A DNA stretch of 64,000 nucleotides from Alkalihalobacillus trypoxylicola (GCF_001590785.1 NZ_LTAO01000023.1:266100-330099), one strand, 5' to 3'. Shown: positions 35,632 to 44,376, numbered from the stretch's first letter. Notes: a model not told the origin generated them from the letters alone. Numbers and translations are program-made.

Positions 35632-36256
35632 GAAGACCACCCTTCTCTTTATCTCCTCCACTTGTTTTTTTCACATGAAAAACTTCTGTAGACGCTACCA
35701 TTAATTCAATAATTTGCTCGGACATAAAGGAAGGAGATTCCGGGAAATCCTCTTCTATCCAACGAATAATGAGTCCTGCGATCCCATGGGCTCTATATAT
35801 GTAAAACCATTTTGGACTTAAATCAACCGAATTTACGTATTCATATTCATATTCCTTTACAAATAATTGCTCTATTGCTTTAGCCATTTGATAACGAAAA
35901 TCTACACTTAGATGTGGGCTTAGTAAAAGCTTGTAAAGTCTTGCATTCTCCTTAAAATAAGAAAATAATGTAATGTCCTCTGCATGTAAACTTCTCATAT
36001 TAACTTTTTGACTTGTCATATAAGGTGTTTTTATTTGTTTAATCATTTCATTCAATGTATCTTTTAATACTTCATCTAATAGTTGTTCCATTGATTCAAA
36101 ATTTGCATAGAAAGTACCTCTATTATAATTGGCTTCTCTAGCTACTTCCGAAACGGTTATTTGTTCAAATGGCTTTTGCTGTAATATTTGAAGAAAGGTT
36201 TGTTTTAAAGCAGCTTTTGAACGTTGCACACGCTTATCTAAATAATCATGCTCCAT
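35618..36256 (-). CDS. TetR-family regulator
   Basis: 212 residues. Helix-turn-helix near 28-52 (ITVSEVAREANYNRGTFYANF); the C-terminal domain resembles the TetR_C_8 type of dihydroxyacetone-kinase-associated regulators (YKLLLSPH; YIYRAHGIAGLIIRWIE). It is divergent from the SDR gene at 36434, and the shared gap carries a perfect palindrome. GGGAGG precedes the ATG by 8 bases. The end of the gene overlaps the AraC start. Confidence 0.9.
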   Translation of the reverse strand: MEHDYLDKRVQRSKAALKQTFLQILQQKPFEQITVSEVAREANYNRGTFYANFESMEQLLDEVLKDTLNEMIKQIKTPYMTSQKVNMRSLHAEDITLFSYFKENARLYKLLLSPHLSVDFRYQMAKAIEQLFVKEYEYEYVNSVDLSPKWFYIYRAHGIAGLIIRWIEEDFPESPSFMSEQIIELMVASTEVFHVKKTSGGDKEKGGLHESF

Positions 36257-36328
36257 TAATTTCGCCTCCCTCTTTATTATGTGTAAAAGCTACATAATTT
36301 GCAATTTTACTGAACACAATAAGCAGGG

Positions 36329-36346
36329 TTGTTTAGTAATAAACAA
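36329..36346. promoter_or_regulatory. Palindrome between TetR and SDR genes
   Basis: TTGTTTA (36329-36335), GTAA, TAAACAA (36340-36346), a perfect 7-bp inverted repeat; a further TTGTTTA half-site lies at about 36358. Likely a TetR operator controlling both divergent genes. Confidence 0.6.
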
Positions 36347-36433
36347 AGTCACTAAGGTTGTTTATTGTCAGCTTTCTTTAACATTACTATAGTGAAAGAA
36401 AGTATTGATTTTTAAATGAGGAGAGGGATTATC

Positions 36434-37204
36434 ATGACATTTCCAGTATTAGAAGGAAAAGTAGCCATTGTTACAGGTGCTGCAATGGGTATGGGAGAAG
36501 CTACGGCTAAGCTTTTTGCAGAAGCAAAAGCAAAAGTAGTAATAGCAGATTTCAATGAAGAAAAAGGTCGTAAAGTAACAGAAGACATTGTAGCAGCAGG
36601 AGGTGCAGCCGCTTTTTTCAAGGTTGATATTTCTAATTCTAATGAAGTGAGAGAGATGGTTAGTTTTGCTGTTCAAACTTATGGAAAAATAGATGTAGCC
36701 GTAAATAATGCAGCTTTAACTCCTGATGACAAGCCCGCTGCTGAATTTGATGAGGACTATTGGGATCGATTAATTGCTGTAGACCTTAAAGGTACGGCAT
36801 TATGTATGAAATATGAACTTCAACAATTACAAAAGCAAGGAACAGGCGGTTCAATCATTAATATATCATCAGTAAGTGGCTTTAGACCTCAACCAAACAA
36901 CATTGCTTATGTTGCCGCAAAGCACGGTGTTGTTGGCATGACAAAGGTGGCTGCAATGGAAAATGGTCCACTTAATATCCGTGTTAATACAGTAGCTCCT
37001 GGTGCCATTGATACCCCAATGCTTAGAGGCGCTTTAGAGCAATTTGGATTTTCAGAGGAGGAATATGCACCACAATTAAGCCTACTTAACCGCTTTGGTC
37101 AGCCAAGAGAAATTGCCGAAGCTAGCCTTTGGCTTGCATCTGATGCATCTTCCTATATTACAGGAACGACTATCCATGCAGATGCCGGATACACCTCTCG
37201 TTAA
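36434..37204 (+). CDS. SDR family oxidoreductase
   Basis: 256 residues from ATG 36434 (GAGGAGAGGG 7 bases upstream). Classical SDR: TGAAMGMGEA near 13, NNAA near 90, ISSVSGF near 142, YVAAKHG Tyr/Lys near 157-161, then VAPGAIDTPM and a C-terminal DAGYTSR. It belongs to the 3-oxoacyl-ACP reductase/glucose dehydrogenase-like group; substrate uncertain. The divergent TetR gene is its likely regulator. Confidence 0.88.
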   Translation: MTFPVLEGKVAIVTGAAMGMGEATAKLFAEAKAKVVIADFNEEKGRKVTEDIVAAGGAAAFFKVDISNSNEVREMVSFAVQTYGKIDVAVNNAALTPDDKPAAEFDEDYWDRLIAVDLKGTALCMKYELQQLQKQGTGGSIINISSVSGFRPQPNNIAYVAAKHGVVGMTKVAAMENGPLNIRVNTVAPGAIDTPMLRGALEQFGFSEEEYAPQLSLLNRFGQPREIAEASLWLASDASSYITGTTIHADAGYTSR

Positions 37205-37241
37205 TGATTATAAAAACACATAAATAAAATGATACAGCGAA

Positions 37242-37296
37242 AAAAACACCCCCTACATCATATTAATAGTATATGATCATTAGGAGGGTGTTTTTA
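37242..37296 (+). terminator. Intrinsic terminator of SDR gene
   Basis: AAAAACACCC and ATCATAT arms pair with ATATGAT and GGGTGTTTTT in one long stem with a T-rich end. Confidence 0.88.
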
Positions 37297-37385
37297 GCCT
37301 ACAAAAAGAATATCTGTCATAGTTGAGCATAAAATGACCGGATCGTTAATTTGCTCCATTTTATAATAAGAAAGAGGCGGAGAAA

Positions 37386-38252
37386 ATGAATTGGATTCAT
37401 AACATACAATCAGCGATTGATTATATGGAGGAAAACCTACTAGAGGATATCAAACTAGACAAAGTAGCGGAGCAAGCAAATTCTTCATTATTTCATTTTC
37501 AACGAACATTTGCTCTTTTAACGGATTGTTCAGTTAGTGAATATATTCGTCGCAGACGTTTATCATTGGCCGCAGAAGAATTGTCCTCCTCGAAGCAAAA
37601 AGTCATCGATATAGCCTTAAAATATGGTTATGACACTCCAGAATCATTTTCTAAAGCTTTTCGCAAACAGCATGGTGTAGCACCATCTGAAGCCATGAGA
37701 TATAGAGGAAAGCTAAAGTTTTATGATCGCCTCATTATTCAAGTTATTTTGAAGGGAGCAGAGCCAGTGAAATACAATATTGTCGAAAAAGAAAGTTTCA
37801 AAGCAGTGGGTATTAAAAAGACGTACTCATTAAAAGGAAATGAAAATTTAGTTGAGATTCCAAAACTTTGGCAAGAGGTTAACCATAACGGCACAGTTAG
37901 CCAATTATTCGAGCTTAATAATGGTGGTATAAAAGGGGTTTTAGGAATATGTGATGATTTAAAAGTAGATGAACAGCTGATTGATTATTGGGTAGCCGTG
38001 GAATCGACTATGACAGAATCCGATCTGTTCCAATTGATAGATATCCCTGCATCCAAGTGGGTCGTATTTGAAGTGAGTGGACCAATGCCTGAAGCGATGC
38101 AAAATACGTGGAAAAAAATATTTTCTGAATGGTTTCCTACTAGCGATTATGAGCATGCCGGAACGCCTGAGATGGAAGTATATCCTGAAGATGGTTCAGA
38201 CAAAACCAACTTTTATTCAGAAATATGGATTCCGATTAAAAGTAAAAAATAG
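37386..38252 (+). CDS. AraC-type regulator with GyrI-like effector domain (paralogue)
   Basis: 288 residues, same two-domain layout as the protein at 26420: AraC domain (1-105; FHFQRTFALL, YGYDTPESFSKAFRKQHG) and GyrI-like domain (125-285) ending in EWFPTSDYEHAGTPEMEVYP...EIWIPIK. The shared C-terminal signature shows common ancestry. A small-molecule sensor; target genes unknown. GGCGGAGAAA precedes the ATG. Confidence 0.88.
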   Translation: MNWIHNIQSAIDYMEENLLEDIKLDKVAEQANSSLFHFQRTFALLTDCSVSEYIRRRRLSLAAEELSSSKQKVIDIALKYGYDTPESFSKAFRKQHGVAPSEAMRYRGKLKFYDRLIIQVILKGAEPVKYNIVEKESFKAVGIKKTYSLKGNENLVEIPKLWQEVNHNGTVSQLFELNNGGIKGVLGICDDLKVDEQLIDYWVAVESTMTESDLFQLIDIPASKWVVFEVSGPMPEAMQNTWKKIFSEWFPTSDYEHAGTPEMEVYPEDGSDKTNFYSEIWIPIKSKK

Positions 38253-38278
38253 CACTTGTTAAAAACACTAAAACTACC

Positions 38279-38308
38279 GGACATTCCATAATTAAGGAAT
38301 GTCCTTTT
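38279..38308 (+). terminator. Intrinsic terminator
   Basis: GGACATTCC (38279-38287) pairs with GGAATGTCC (38296-38304), followed by TTTT. Confidence 0.88.
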
Positions 38309-38333
38309 AGTAGTAAATAACAAAATGACCTGA

Positions 38334-38822
38334 CTACGCTTCATCTGCGCTTGGTCCATACATACCAGGAACAGCTACATCTAGCATTCTTAAATAGACG
38401 ATTAACTGTCCACGGTGATGATACCAATGATTGAATAATAACGAACGAACCATTGAATAGCGTGGTCCATTCATAATTGACACACCGTTATTAGTCATCG
38501 ACCATGTTGCTTGTAAATCATCTTCGTTCCAATTTGCCAATATAGACATTGCTATTTCTTTACTTCTCTCAAACTCAGCCATTAATTCTTGTTTTGAAGC
38601 TACTTCGGGCAGTGGTACATCTGGTATTTCATGACTCTCTGCTCTAAATAATTGAGCCAAATTCCCTGGAATAGATGCAATATGTAAGGCTAGCTGTCCA
38701 ATTGACATCGATTTCACATGAGGCCGCCAACTCCAATGGTTTTCAGGAATTATGGTTAAAATACTTTTTGTCTTTTCAAATTCATCAATTATTTCCTTCA
38801 CTAATTCTTCATGTACATTCAA
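38334..38822 (-). CDS. DinB-family protein
   Basis: About 162 residues. The four-helix DinB fold is marked by its metal-binding His: HIASIPGN near 48 and the late HWYHHRGQLIVYL near 134. Family members are metal-dependent thiol S-transferases or damage-inducible proteins of unclear role. A GTG at 38831 lies in the GAGGTG site, so TTG 38822 (6 bases from the site) is preferred. Confidence 0.85.
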   Translation of the reverse strand: MNVHEELVKEIIDEFEKTKSILTIIPENHWSWRPHVKSMSIGQLALHIASIPGNLAQLFRAESHEIPDVPLPEVASKQELMAEFERSKEIAMSILANWNEDDLQATWSMTNNGVSIMNGPRYSMVRSLLFNHWYHHRGQLIVYLRMLDVAVPGMYGPSADEA

Positions 38823-38885
38823 ATCTATCACCTCTTTTTTATATCATTTTATATCCTACTTCAACACTACATTACTTCTATCTTG

Positions 38886-39674
38886 CTACAATTGTTGAAC
38901 ACGTTGTAAAAATGTCTGCATGAGTAAAGGTAAAGATATTAAAATGGGTGGATCATCTAGTGAAGGAGGCCTAAGTGTAAGATGATAATGAGGAAGATGA
39001 TGATTTTCTTTTACAATGATTGGCTCTTTTATACGCGTTCGAAGAGTATTAAATGGCAAAAACACTTGGCTAATAACAGCATGCCAATTTAATGCTGTTA
39101 CGAGTAAGTGATAGGTGCCAGGCTTTACATTATTAATAACAAAGTCGCCTGTTCCAGAAATTAACGTTCCAAACTCAGGCATCCCTTCTGGAATTGGCTT
39201 TTTAAATAAGCCTATAAGAGTTACACCATCAAAAGGCTTCTCAGAACAAATCGTCCCTGTCAATTGTGAATAACCAAAATGAGCTTGGATAGGTTCATTC
39301 CAATTAGAAAGTCTTTTGAGCAACTGTAGGTGATGATTGTCACTATGTCCCATTCTTCTAAATGCTCCAGGTGTCATTCCGACTTTTTCTGAAAACCTTG
39401 AGGTAAAGGTTCCTAAGCTTTGTTGCCCAATTTCCATTCCAATGTCTCGAATAGTAAATTCAGTTGTTAAAAGTAGCTCCTTTGCTTTTTGAAGCCGTAA
39501 AGAGGAGACATAGTATAACGGTGACATACCGGTTTCCTTTTTAAATAGCCTAGAAAAATGATATGGACTATATGAAATATGCTTGGCTAATGCTTCTAAT
39601 TCTATGGAATTATAGAGGTTTTCTTGTATAAATATAATCGCTTCTTGGACTTCTTTATTGATTTCTGATTTCAA
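38886..39674 (-). CDS. AraC-family regulator with C-terminal beta domain
   Basis: 262 residues. The AraC DNA-binding domain is N-terminal (1-105; YSPYHFSRLFKKETGMSP; QQSLGTFTSRFSEKVGMTPGAFRR). Residues 130-220 look like a beta-sandwich of the carboxypeptidase-regulatory type (LIGLFKKPIPEGMPEFG; VKPGTYHLLVTA), and the last 40 residues are hydrophobic and Pro/Leu rich. Effector unknown. TTG start with AGGAGG 8 bases upstream. Confidence 0.82.
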   Translation of the reverse strand: MKSEINKEVQEAIIFIQENLYNSIELEALAKHISYSPYHFSRLFKKETGMSPLYYVSSLRLQKAKELLLTTEFTIRDIGMEIGQQSLGTFTSRFSEKVGMTPGAFRRMGHSDNHHLQLLKRLSNWNEPIQAHFGYSQLTGTICSEKPFDGVTLIGLFKKPIPEGMPEFGTLISGTGDFVINNVKPGTYHLLVTALNWHAVISQVFLPFNTLRTRIKEPIIVKENHHLPHYHLTLRPPSLDDPPILISLPLLMQTFLQRVQQL

Positions 39675-39837
39675 TTCAAGTTCCTCCTAAAGAGTAAATA
39701 TCTAATTTATAAATTACTCTCATCTTCTAACTACGATAACAATCATTGAAATCCTTTAAAAATATACTAATCTTCCATTAAACTCATCATCAAGAAGTTA
39801 AAAATCATCTCGGTTGCCCTCAATACTCCGCGCTCGT

Positions 39838-40049
39838 AGTAAAAAGCTAATGCCTACTCCTGTTAAAGCAGGTGCTCAAGTCACCATCTGTATATCAAGC
39901 AATAATGTCAAAACCTCCGCTCATTAATTTGAGCAACTATAAGAGAATGGGAAAGTAAAAATGCCTTTCCAAAAACTTCATTCAGCCCTGGTTATGGAAG
40001 CCTAGTTGATAAATTCGGTAACATTTTTCTTATTGATACAGTTGAATAA
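39838..40049 (+). pseudogene. VOC/PhnB-like gene remnant, 3' portion
   Basis: No open frame, but joining frames gives a VOC-superfamily C-terminus: LMPTPVKAGAQVTICISS, then FEQL*ENGKVKMPFQK, then, after a frameshift near 39985, GYGSLVDKFGNIFLIDTVE and a stop at 40047-40049. Two in-frame stops and one shift break it, and the 5' half is unrecognisable. The family is that of PhnB/YjdN-like proteins, whose ends read GKVKMPL...YGSL.DKFG. The flanking bases (39675-39837) contain nothing else I can identify. Confidence 0.7.
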
Positions 40050-40095
40050 AAAAATGAACCTAAAATAGCAACTGTCTAAAATGGCTAAATATTCT

Positions 40096-41052
40096 TCATT
40101 TATATTGTAGTAGGAGCTGTTCTGCTGAAATGATCAGCTCTTCTATTAAATAGGTTGGAGAAATGATTTTCAATTGATGCCCAAAGCCTAGAATATATTC
40201 CAATGCCTCTTGTTTATCGTTAAATACTAATTGCGCCTTAACTACACCACCTGGTTGTTGCTCCTTGTTTATCAATTGTACAAATTTGGATGTGTAGGTT
40301 AGACGACTTAAAATCGATTCATTCACTTCAACTTCAACAGGAAATTGGGGCAAGCTTTCAATAAACCTTTTCTTAGATGCCTCCCAATAAGCTTTTAATT
40401 GAAAGTGAGGAGGTCGCTCAAAAACAATATCAAGTACAGTAGCAGACAGGATTCTAGAAATTCTATAATTACGAAACTCTTCCCCTCTCTTAGCTACCAG
40501 ATACCAGTTATGATTTTGTATCACAAGTCCTAAAGGCATAATGAAGACCTCCTTTTCCTCTCCACTATATCCTTTATAGATTATTCTTAGCTGCTTGCTT
40601 TCAAAAACAGCTGTTTGAACGAGCCCAAGGTACGTTAAGCTCTCCTTCGATTCTCTCCATCCCTCTGTGTCCATATATATTCTTTCCCAAATAAATTTGG
40701 TCTTGTCACTAGTATGAGTTGGTAAAGAGGATAATATTTTCTCTCTAACCTCAATCGTTTTCTTTGAAGAGACCCCTAAATCATTTAGTACTTTTTCCGA
40801 TGGAGAGGCAATTAGTGAATATAAATCTTCTTCTTTCACATTCATAAGATTTAATTTATAATCATTTAATATTTCCCAGCCACCATACTTACCTCGCTTT
40901 GAGTAAATCGGTATACCGGCCAAACTTAAAGAATCCATATCTCTAAGAATCGTTCTCTGAGAGACATGGAGCTCATCTGCCAGTTCTTTTGTTGTCATTC
41001 TTCCTCTATTTTGTAAAAGAATGATCATATCCAATAATCGCTCTGCTCGCAT
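40096..41052 (-). CDS. YafY-type HTH and WYL-domain regulator
   Basis: 318 residues from ATG 41052 (TTGAGGGA upstream; the TTG at 41064 is within the site). N-terminal DeoR-like winged helix (1-60; MTTKELADELHVSQRTILRDMDSL), then a WYL domain (about 140-215; LRIIYKGYSGEEKEVFIMPLG...WYLVAKR) and a WCX-type C-terminal extension. WYL proteins sense nucleic-acid-like or small ligands. Divergent from the dihydrofolate-reductase-like gene, which it probably controls. Confidence 0.88.
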   Translation of the reverse strand: MRAERLLDMIILLQNRGRMTTKELADELHVSQRTILRDMDSLSLAGIPIYSKRGKYGGWEILNDYKLNLMNVKEEDLYSLIASPSEKVLNDLGVSSKKTIEVREKILSSLPTHTSDKTKFIWERIYMDTEGWRESKESLTYLGLVQTAVFESKQLRIIYKGYSGEEKEVFIMPLGLVIQNHNWYLVAKRGEEFRNYRISRILSATVLDIVFERPPHFQLKAYWEASKKRFIESLPQFPVEVEVNESILSRLTYTSKFVQLINKEQQPGGVVKAQLVFNDKQEALEYILGFGHQLKIISPTYLIEELIISAEQLLLQYK

Positions 41053-41082
41053 AATATCCCTCAATTAACTATATTTTTAATC

Positions 41083-41099
41083 ATGACATTAGTTGTCAT
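41083..41099. promoter_or_regulatory. Operator-like palindrome
   Basis: ATGACA, 5-base centre, TGTCAT between the two divergent genes; the centre TTAGT is typical of targets of this regulator class. TATAAT and TATACT hexamers follow on the plus strand. Confidence 0.6.
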
Positions 41100-41143
41100 A
41101 TTATTTTTTTATAATAAGAGTATACTAAAAAGAGGTGATGAAA

Positions 41144-41683
41144 ATGAATACAAACAGAAAAGTAATGTTATTTATTGCGGTCAGTTTAGATGGATATATT
41201 GCGACTGAAGAGGACAAGTTAGATTGGCTTTTTGAAGTTGAAGGCGAAGGGGATAATGGTATTTCAGACTTTTATAAAACGATTGATACAGTGATTATGG
41301 GTAGAAAGACTTTTAATTGGATTAATAACCCTGCTCATATAGAAGAATTTCCCTATGCCGATAAAAAAAGTTACGTTTTAACACGCTCTCAATTAGAACA
41401 TTCGGAGAATATAACTTTTATTAACCCTAATATAGTTGATTTTGTAAAAGAATTAAAACAGAGACCCGGAAAAGATATATGGTTACTAGGGGGAGGAGAG
41501 TTAGTTACTTCTTTTGCAAAAAAAGGATTAATCGATGAGGTGATTATGACCATTGCTCCAAAGGTTATCGGCCAAGGAATTTCCCTTTTTCAAAAAGGAG
41601 ATTATTTCATAGATTTACATTTAAAAAATGTCAAAACGTATAATCAATTTGTAGAATTACATTATGTCGTAAATCACGAATAA
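41144..41683 (+). CDS. Dihydrofolate-reductase/RibD-like protein
   Basis: 179 residues from ATG 41144; GAGGTG (41132-41137) places it 6 bases away, while the upstream GTG/ATG overlap the site. RibD C-terminal fold: FIAVSLDGYIATEEDKLDWL, VIMGRKTFNWI and DIWLLGGGELVTSFAKKGLIDEVIMTIAPKVIGQG. Proteins of this YyaP-like group bind NADPH; the substrate is not known, and they are not the housekeeping DHFR. Probably controlled by the divergent WYL regulator. Confidence 0.87.
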   Translation: MNTNRKVMLFIAVSLDGYIATEEDKLDWLFEVEGEGDNGISDFYKTIDTVIMGRKTFNWINNPAHIEEFPYADKKSYVLTRSQLEHSENITFINPNIVDFVKELKQRPGKDIWLLGGGELVTSFAKKGLIDEVIMTIAPKVIGQGISLFQKGDYFIDLHLKNVKTYNQFVELHYVVNHE

Positions 41684-41713
41684 GGAGATATATTTATAAA
41701 CACAGTTGCTGGA

Positions 41714-41762
41714 AGAAGGGATTTCTTTAGGAGATTAACATTCCCCTAATCCCCTTCTTTTC
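41714..41762 (+). terminator. Terminator of DHFR-like gene
   Basis: AGAAGGGATT...TTAGGAG pairs with CCCCTAATCCCCTTCT; T-rich tail. Confidence 0.8.
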
Positions 41763-42124
41763 AATGATTCTAATCCTAAAGTTTTTTTCTTATATTAAAG
41801 ATGAGATGACATGGGAAAATTGGAAATCATATGCTACTTTTTATTTATGGCGAGTCCTTTGCTGAAGATTATCAGTAGAAACAGAAATACATATTTATTG
41901 AAATCTCTTTTATCTAACATTACGAAATATACATTGACAATGAAAAATCAACATACAAATTAGGACAGAGTGGATTTCACTGTGTCCTCTTTTTGTCTTC
42001 TATTCAATCTATCCTTTTTAGGAGGTAATAATCTTACTAGTTCGCTAAAGCTTAAAGAATAAACCATAGCTAATACAAGTGTAGAAAACAATCCTTTACT
42101 TTTTAGATATTAATACGATTTTAT
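41763..42124. other. Gene-less stretch with an orphan terminator
   Basis: 362 bp between the DHFR-like gene and isochorismatase gene. AGGACAGAGTG (41962-41972) pairs with CACTGTGTCCT (41978-41988) and is followed by CTTTTTG, a good plus-strand terminator, yet no gene precedes it. A short frame reading MTWENWKSYATFYLW near 41809 may be a gene fragment. Both an sRNA and a decayed gene are possible. Confidence 0.45.
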
Positions 42125-42670
42125 TCACACCTCTAATAGGGATTGGGTCGATAAGATAGTAGCAAACTCCTGATGAAGAGTAGCTATCGATAGCCCATGA
42201 ATGGTCTCAGCATCATAATAAACATTTTGATGGTCAGTCATACCAAATGCAGCTGTTGCATCTTCAATTAAATAAGTCTTGAATCCTAAATTACTACTCA
42301 TTCGAACAGTTGTTGATACACAATGAGGTGTAGTTAAACCTGTTACGACTAATGAATGGATCTTATTTTGATGTAGAAATGACTCTAATTCAGTGCCTAT
42401 AAAGCTACTATTAACCTTTTTCGTTATAACGACATCCCCTTTTTTAGGCTCAACTATTTTTTTAATTCTAAAACCATCATGATTGGGTGAAAAAAGAGAG
42501 GTTGGAGAATCCGATTGATGCTTAATATAAATAATCATCTGATTTTTCTCTCGCCAACGTTTAAGAATTCTCGCGATATTTCCCTCTGCCTGAGGATTAT
42601 TTCTAACTCCCCATTTTTGATGATAGAATGCTTCCTGTACATCGATTATAATAAGAGCACTTTCTTCCAC
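42125..42670 (-). CDS. Isochorismatase-family cysteine hydrolase
   Basis: 181 residues from GTG 42670 (GGGAGG 7 bases upstream). Catalytic Asp in IIIDVQEAF near 10, Lys in VVITKKVNSSF near 92 and Cys in TTPHCVSTTVR near 125, the Asp-Lys-Cys set of the isochorismatase-like amidohydrolases. It is probably an amidase acting on a small molecule; isochorismate itself is unlikely. The DUF1272 gene lies 26 bp upstream on the same strand, suggesting cotranscription. Confidence 0.87.
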   Translation of the reverse strand: MEESALIIIDVQEAFYHQKWGVRNNPQAEGNIARILKRWREKNQMIIYIKHQSDSPTSLFSPNHDGFRIKKIVEPKKGDVVITKKVNSSFIGTELESFLHQNKIHSLVVTGLTTPHCVSTTVRMSSNLGFKTYLIEDATAAFGMTDHQNVYYDAETIHGLSIATLHQEFATILSTQSLLEV

Positions 42671-42696
42671 AAAATTTCCTCCCAATAAGAATTCAT

Positions 42697-42849
42697 CTAT
42701 GCTTTTTTGGTTAGCTTCCCATTACAGTTAAGGCAAATCATCTGCAATTTACTCGCACAGCTATGACAATACGTACAATGATGAACACAGCTATAGGCCA
42801 AACCTTTTATGGATGAAGAACATTTCAAGCATCGGTTATCTTTGCTCAT
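42697..42849 (-). CDS. DUF1272 zinc-binding mini-protein
   Basis: 50 residues from ATG 42849 (GAGGGGGG 6 bases upstream). Eight Cys plus His are spread as CLKC, CVHHCTYCHSC and CLNC, the DUF1272 pattern of a small treble-clef-like zinc protein. Function unknown. It precedes the isochorismatase gene. Confidence 0.82.
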   Translation of the reverse strand: MSKDNRCLKCSSSIKGLAYSCVHHCTYCHSCASKLQMICLNCNGKLTKKA

Positions 42850-42992
42850 ACAAAGCCCCCCTCTAACATTTGATATTATTTTATAATGCATCAGGACTTC
42901 TACACATACTATTTTCACGTAATTAATCCTGTTATACTTTAAAAAAACAGATTATCTAACGAAATACATTAATTATTAAGGTTGTGAAAATA

Positions 42993-43412
42993 ATGGATGA
43001 ACTTAATCGGAGAATTTTAAATATTTTACAGAGAGATGGTCGAATCTCTATGACAGATTTAGGGAAGAAGGTTTCCTTATCAGTCCCTGCTGTTACAGAA
43101 AGAGTTAAAAAATTGGAGGAGCAAGACGTTATTACAAGCTATCGAGCTATTATTAATCCTAATAAAATAAATAAATTAGTACAGGCCTATATTCTAGTAA
43201 AAACCCATAGGTGTAAGGCTTTCAGAGAGTTTTGCCTAGAACATCCTACTGTTGTTGAATGCCATCGATTAACAGGAGAATATAGTTATCTTGTTAAAGT
43301 GGTTACAGAATCCAACGATTTATTAGAGAGCTTCATTGATTTAACGATGGAATACGGAGAGCCATATACAATGATGAAGCTTTCCTCTCCTATTTCTCAT
43401 AAAGTGATGTAA
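42993..43412 (+). CDS. Lrp/AsnC-family regulator (LrpC-like)
   Basis: 139 residues. N-terminal helix-turn-helix (LNRRILNILQRDGRISMTDLGKKVSLSVPAVTERV) and a C-terminal RAM/ACT-like domain (VQAYILVKTH...EYSYLVKVVTES). Such proteins form octamers that bend DNA and respond to amino acids. ATG 42993 is chosen, with AAGG at 42978-42981; a GTG three codons earlier is possible. It is divergent from the DUF1272/isochorismatase pair, which it may regulate. Confidence 0.85.
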   Translation: MDELNRRILNILQRDGRISMTDLGKKVSLSVPAVTERVKKLEEQDVITSYRAIINPNKINKLVQAYILVKTHRCKAFREFCLEHPTVVECHRLTGEYSYLVKVVTESNDLLESFIDLTMEYGEPYTMMKLSSPISHKVM

Positions 43413-43433
43413 AACTTATAAAAAGTAGGTATT

Positions 43434-43622
43434 TGAATCCATTTCATACTTGCATTAGTGACTCCCAAAGGATGAGCGCCGTTTGAAGATCCACTTTGAC
43501 GACGCTCTGCGTAGTCGTAGTTAGATGAAAGCAAGCCCTTAGGAAAGCTTCTACCTAAAGTGAAAATTAAAATCCTCTATAGCTCTGTTTCATTAAAAGA
43601 TAGGAATGATGAAATGGGTTCA
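43434..43622 (-). repeat. MITE-like repeat, copy 5, internally deleted (189 bp)
   Basis: Reverse orientation. The termini TGAATCCATTTCATACT (43434) and ATGATGAAATGGGTTCA (43606-43622) are recognisable but diverged. About 80 bp of one arm, including the AACCGAACG region and a TAGGTAG arm, are absent, while the central GACTCCCAAAGG to TCTACCTAAAG block remains. It fills the gap between two convergent genes. Confidence 0.8.
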
Positions 43623-43631
43623 TTTATAAAT

Positions 43632-43667
43632 AAAAAAGGTGCTTGAGTATAAATATTTTCAAGCACC
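43632..43667 (-). terminator. Terminator of acid-sugar operon
   Basis: GGTGCTTG (43638-43645) pairs with CAAGCACC (43660-43667); the minus-strand tail is TTTTTTA. Confidence 0.88.
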
Positions 43668-43697
43668 CATTCGTTTATAAAAGAAGTTCGTTTAACA

Positions 43698-44351
43698 CTA
43701 AGCTTTATTCCATTTTCTTAAGGGTTTATAACCGGAATGGTAGATAAAGTTTTTTACAGTGTCTTCACTCAACCCATTCATATTAATATTCTTTTCTAAT
43801 GCTGTAATATGCATTTTTGCTGTATATTCAAGGGTTTGTAAAGCCATTCTAGCTTCTTTTAAGTTAACATCACACACAATGACACCATGATTTTCTAATA
43901 AAAACACATTTGCCTCATTAGCTTTTTCCTTTATAGCATCGGCTAACTCTATACTGCCAGGATTATAAAAAGGTATGCGTGCTACCTTTTCAAGATAATA
44001 CATCGACTCCACAAAATAATTAGAAGGTAACTCTAAATCAGAGTTTGCAATCAATGTGCTATAAAAGGGTGATGCATGTAAAATCGCATGAATGTCGTCT
44101 CGCTCTTCATAAAGGTACTGATGAAAAATATATTCTTTAGAGGGCTTCTTTCCCTCCAAATGCTTTCCTTTGGAACAAAGAGAAAAATCATCGATTTGTA
44201 GTTCACCTAAATAGGTTCCGGTCGCCGATACATAAAACTGATCATCTGATAATCTTGCACTTATATTGCCAGCTGTACCCCAAGCCAAATCATTGTCCAT
44301 CATAAACTTCCCTGTTTCTTTTAATGAGCTTATCAAATCCATTCGATCCAT
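43698..44351 (-). CDS. Class II aldolase/adducin family protein (OtnC/FucA-like)
   Basis: 217 residues. Zinc-ligand motif HAILHASPFYS near 92-97 and the later His in LLENHGVIVCD near 155, with TAGNISAR near 23 for phosphate binding, all class II aldolase landmarks. In operons with a DUF1537 kinase such proteins decarboxylate 3-keto-tetronate-4-phosphate to dihydroxyacetone phosphate; that role is inferred here. Last gene of the operon, GGAGG 9 bases before the ATG. Confidence 0.88.
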   Translation of the reverse strand: MDRMDLISSLKETGKFMMDNDLAWGTAGNISARLSDDQFYVSATGTYLGELQIDDFSLCSKGKHLEGKKPSKEYIFHQYLYEERDDIHAILHASPFYSTLIANSDLELPSNYFVESMYYLEKVARIPFYNPGSIELADAIKEKANEANVFLLENHGVIVCDVNLKEARMALQTLEYTAKMHITALEKNINMNGLSEDTVKNFIYHSGYKPLRKWNKA

Positions 44352-44376
44352 ACTATCTACTCCTCCATTAAAATAT

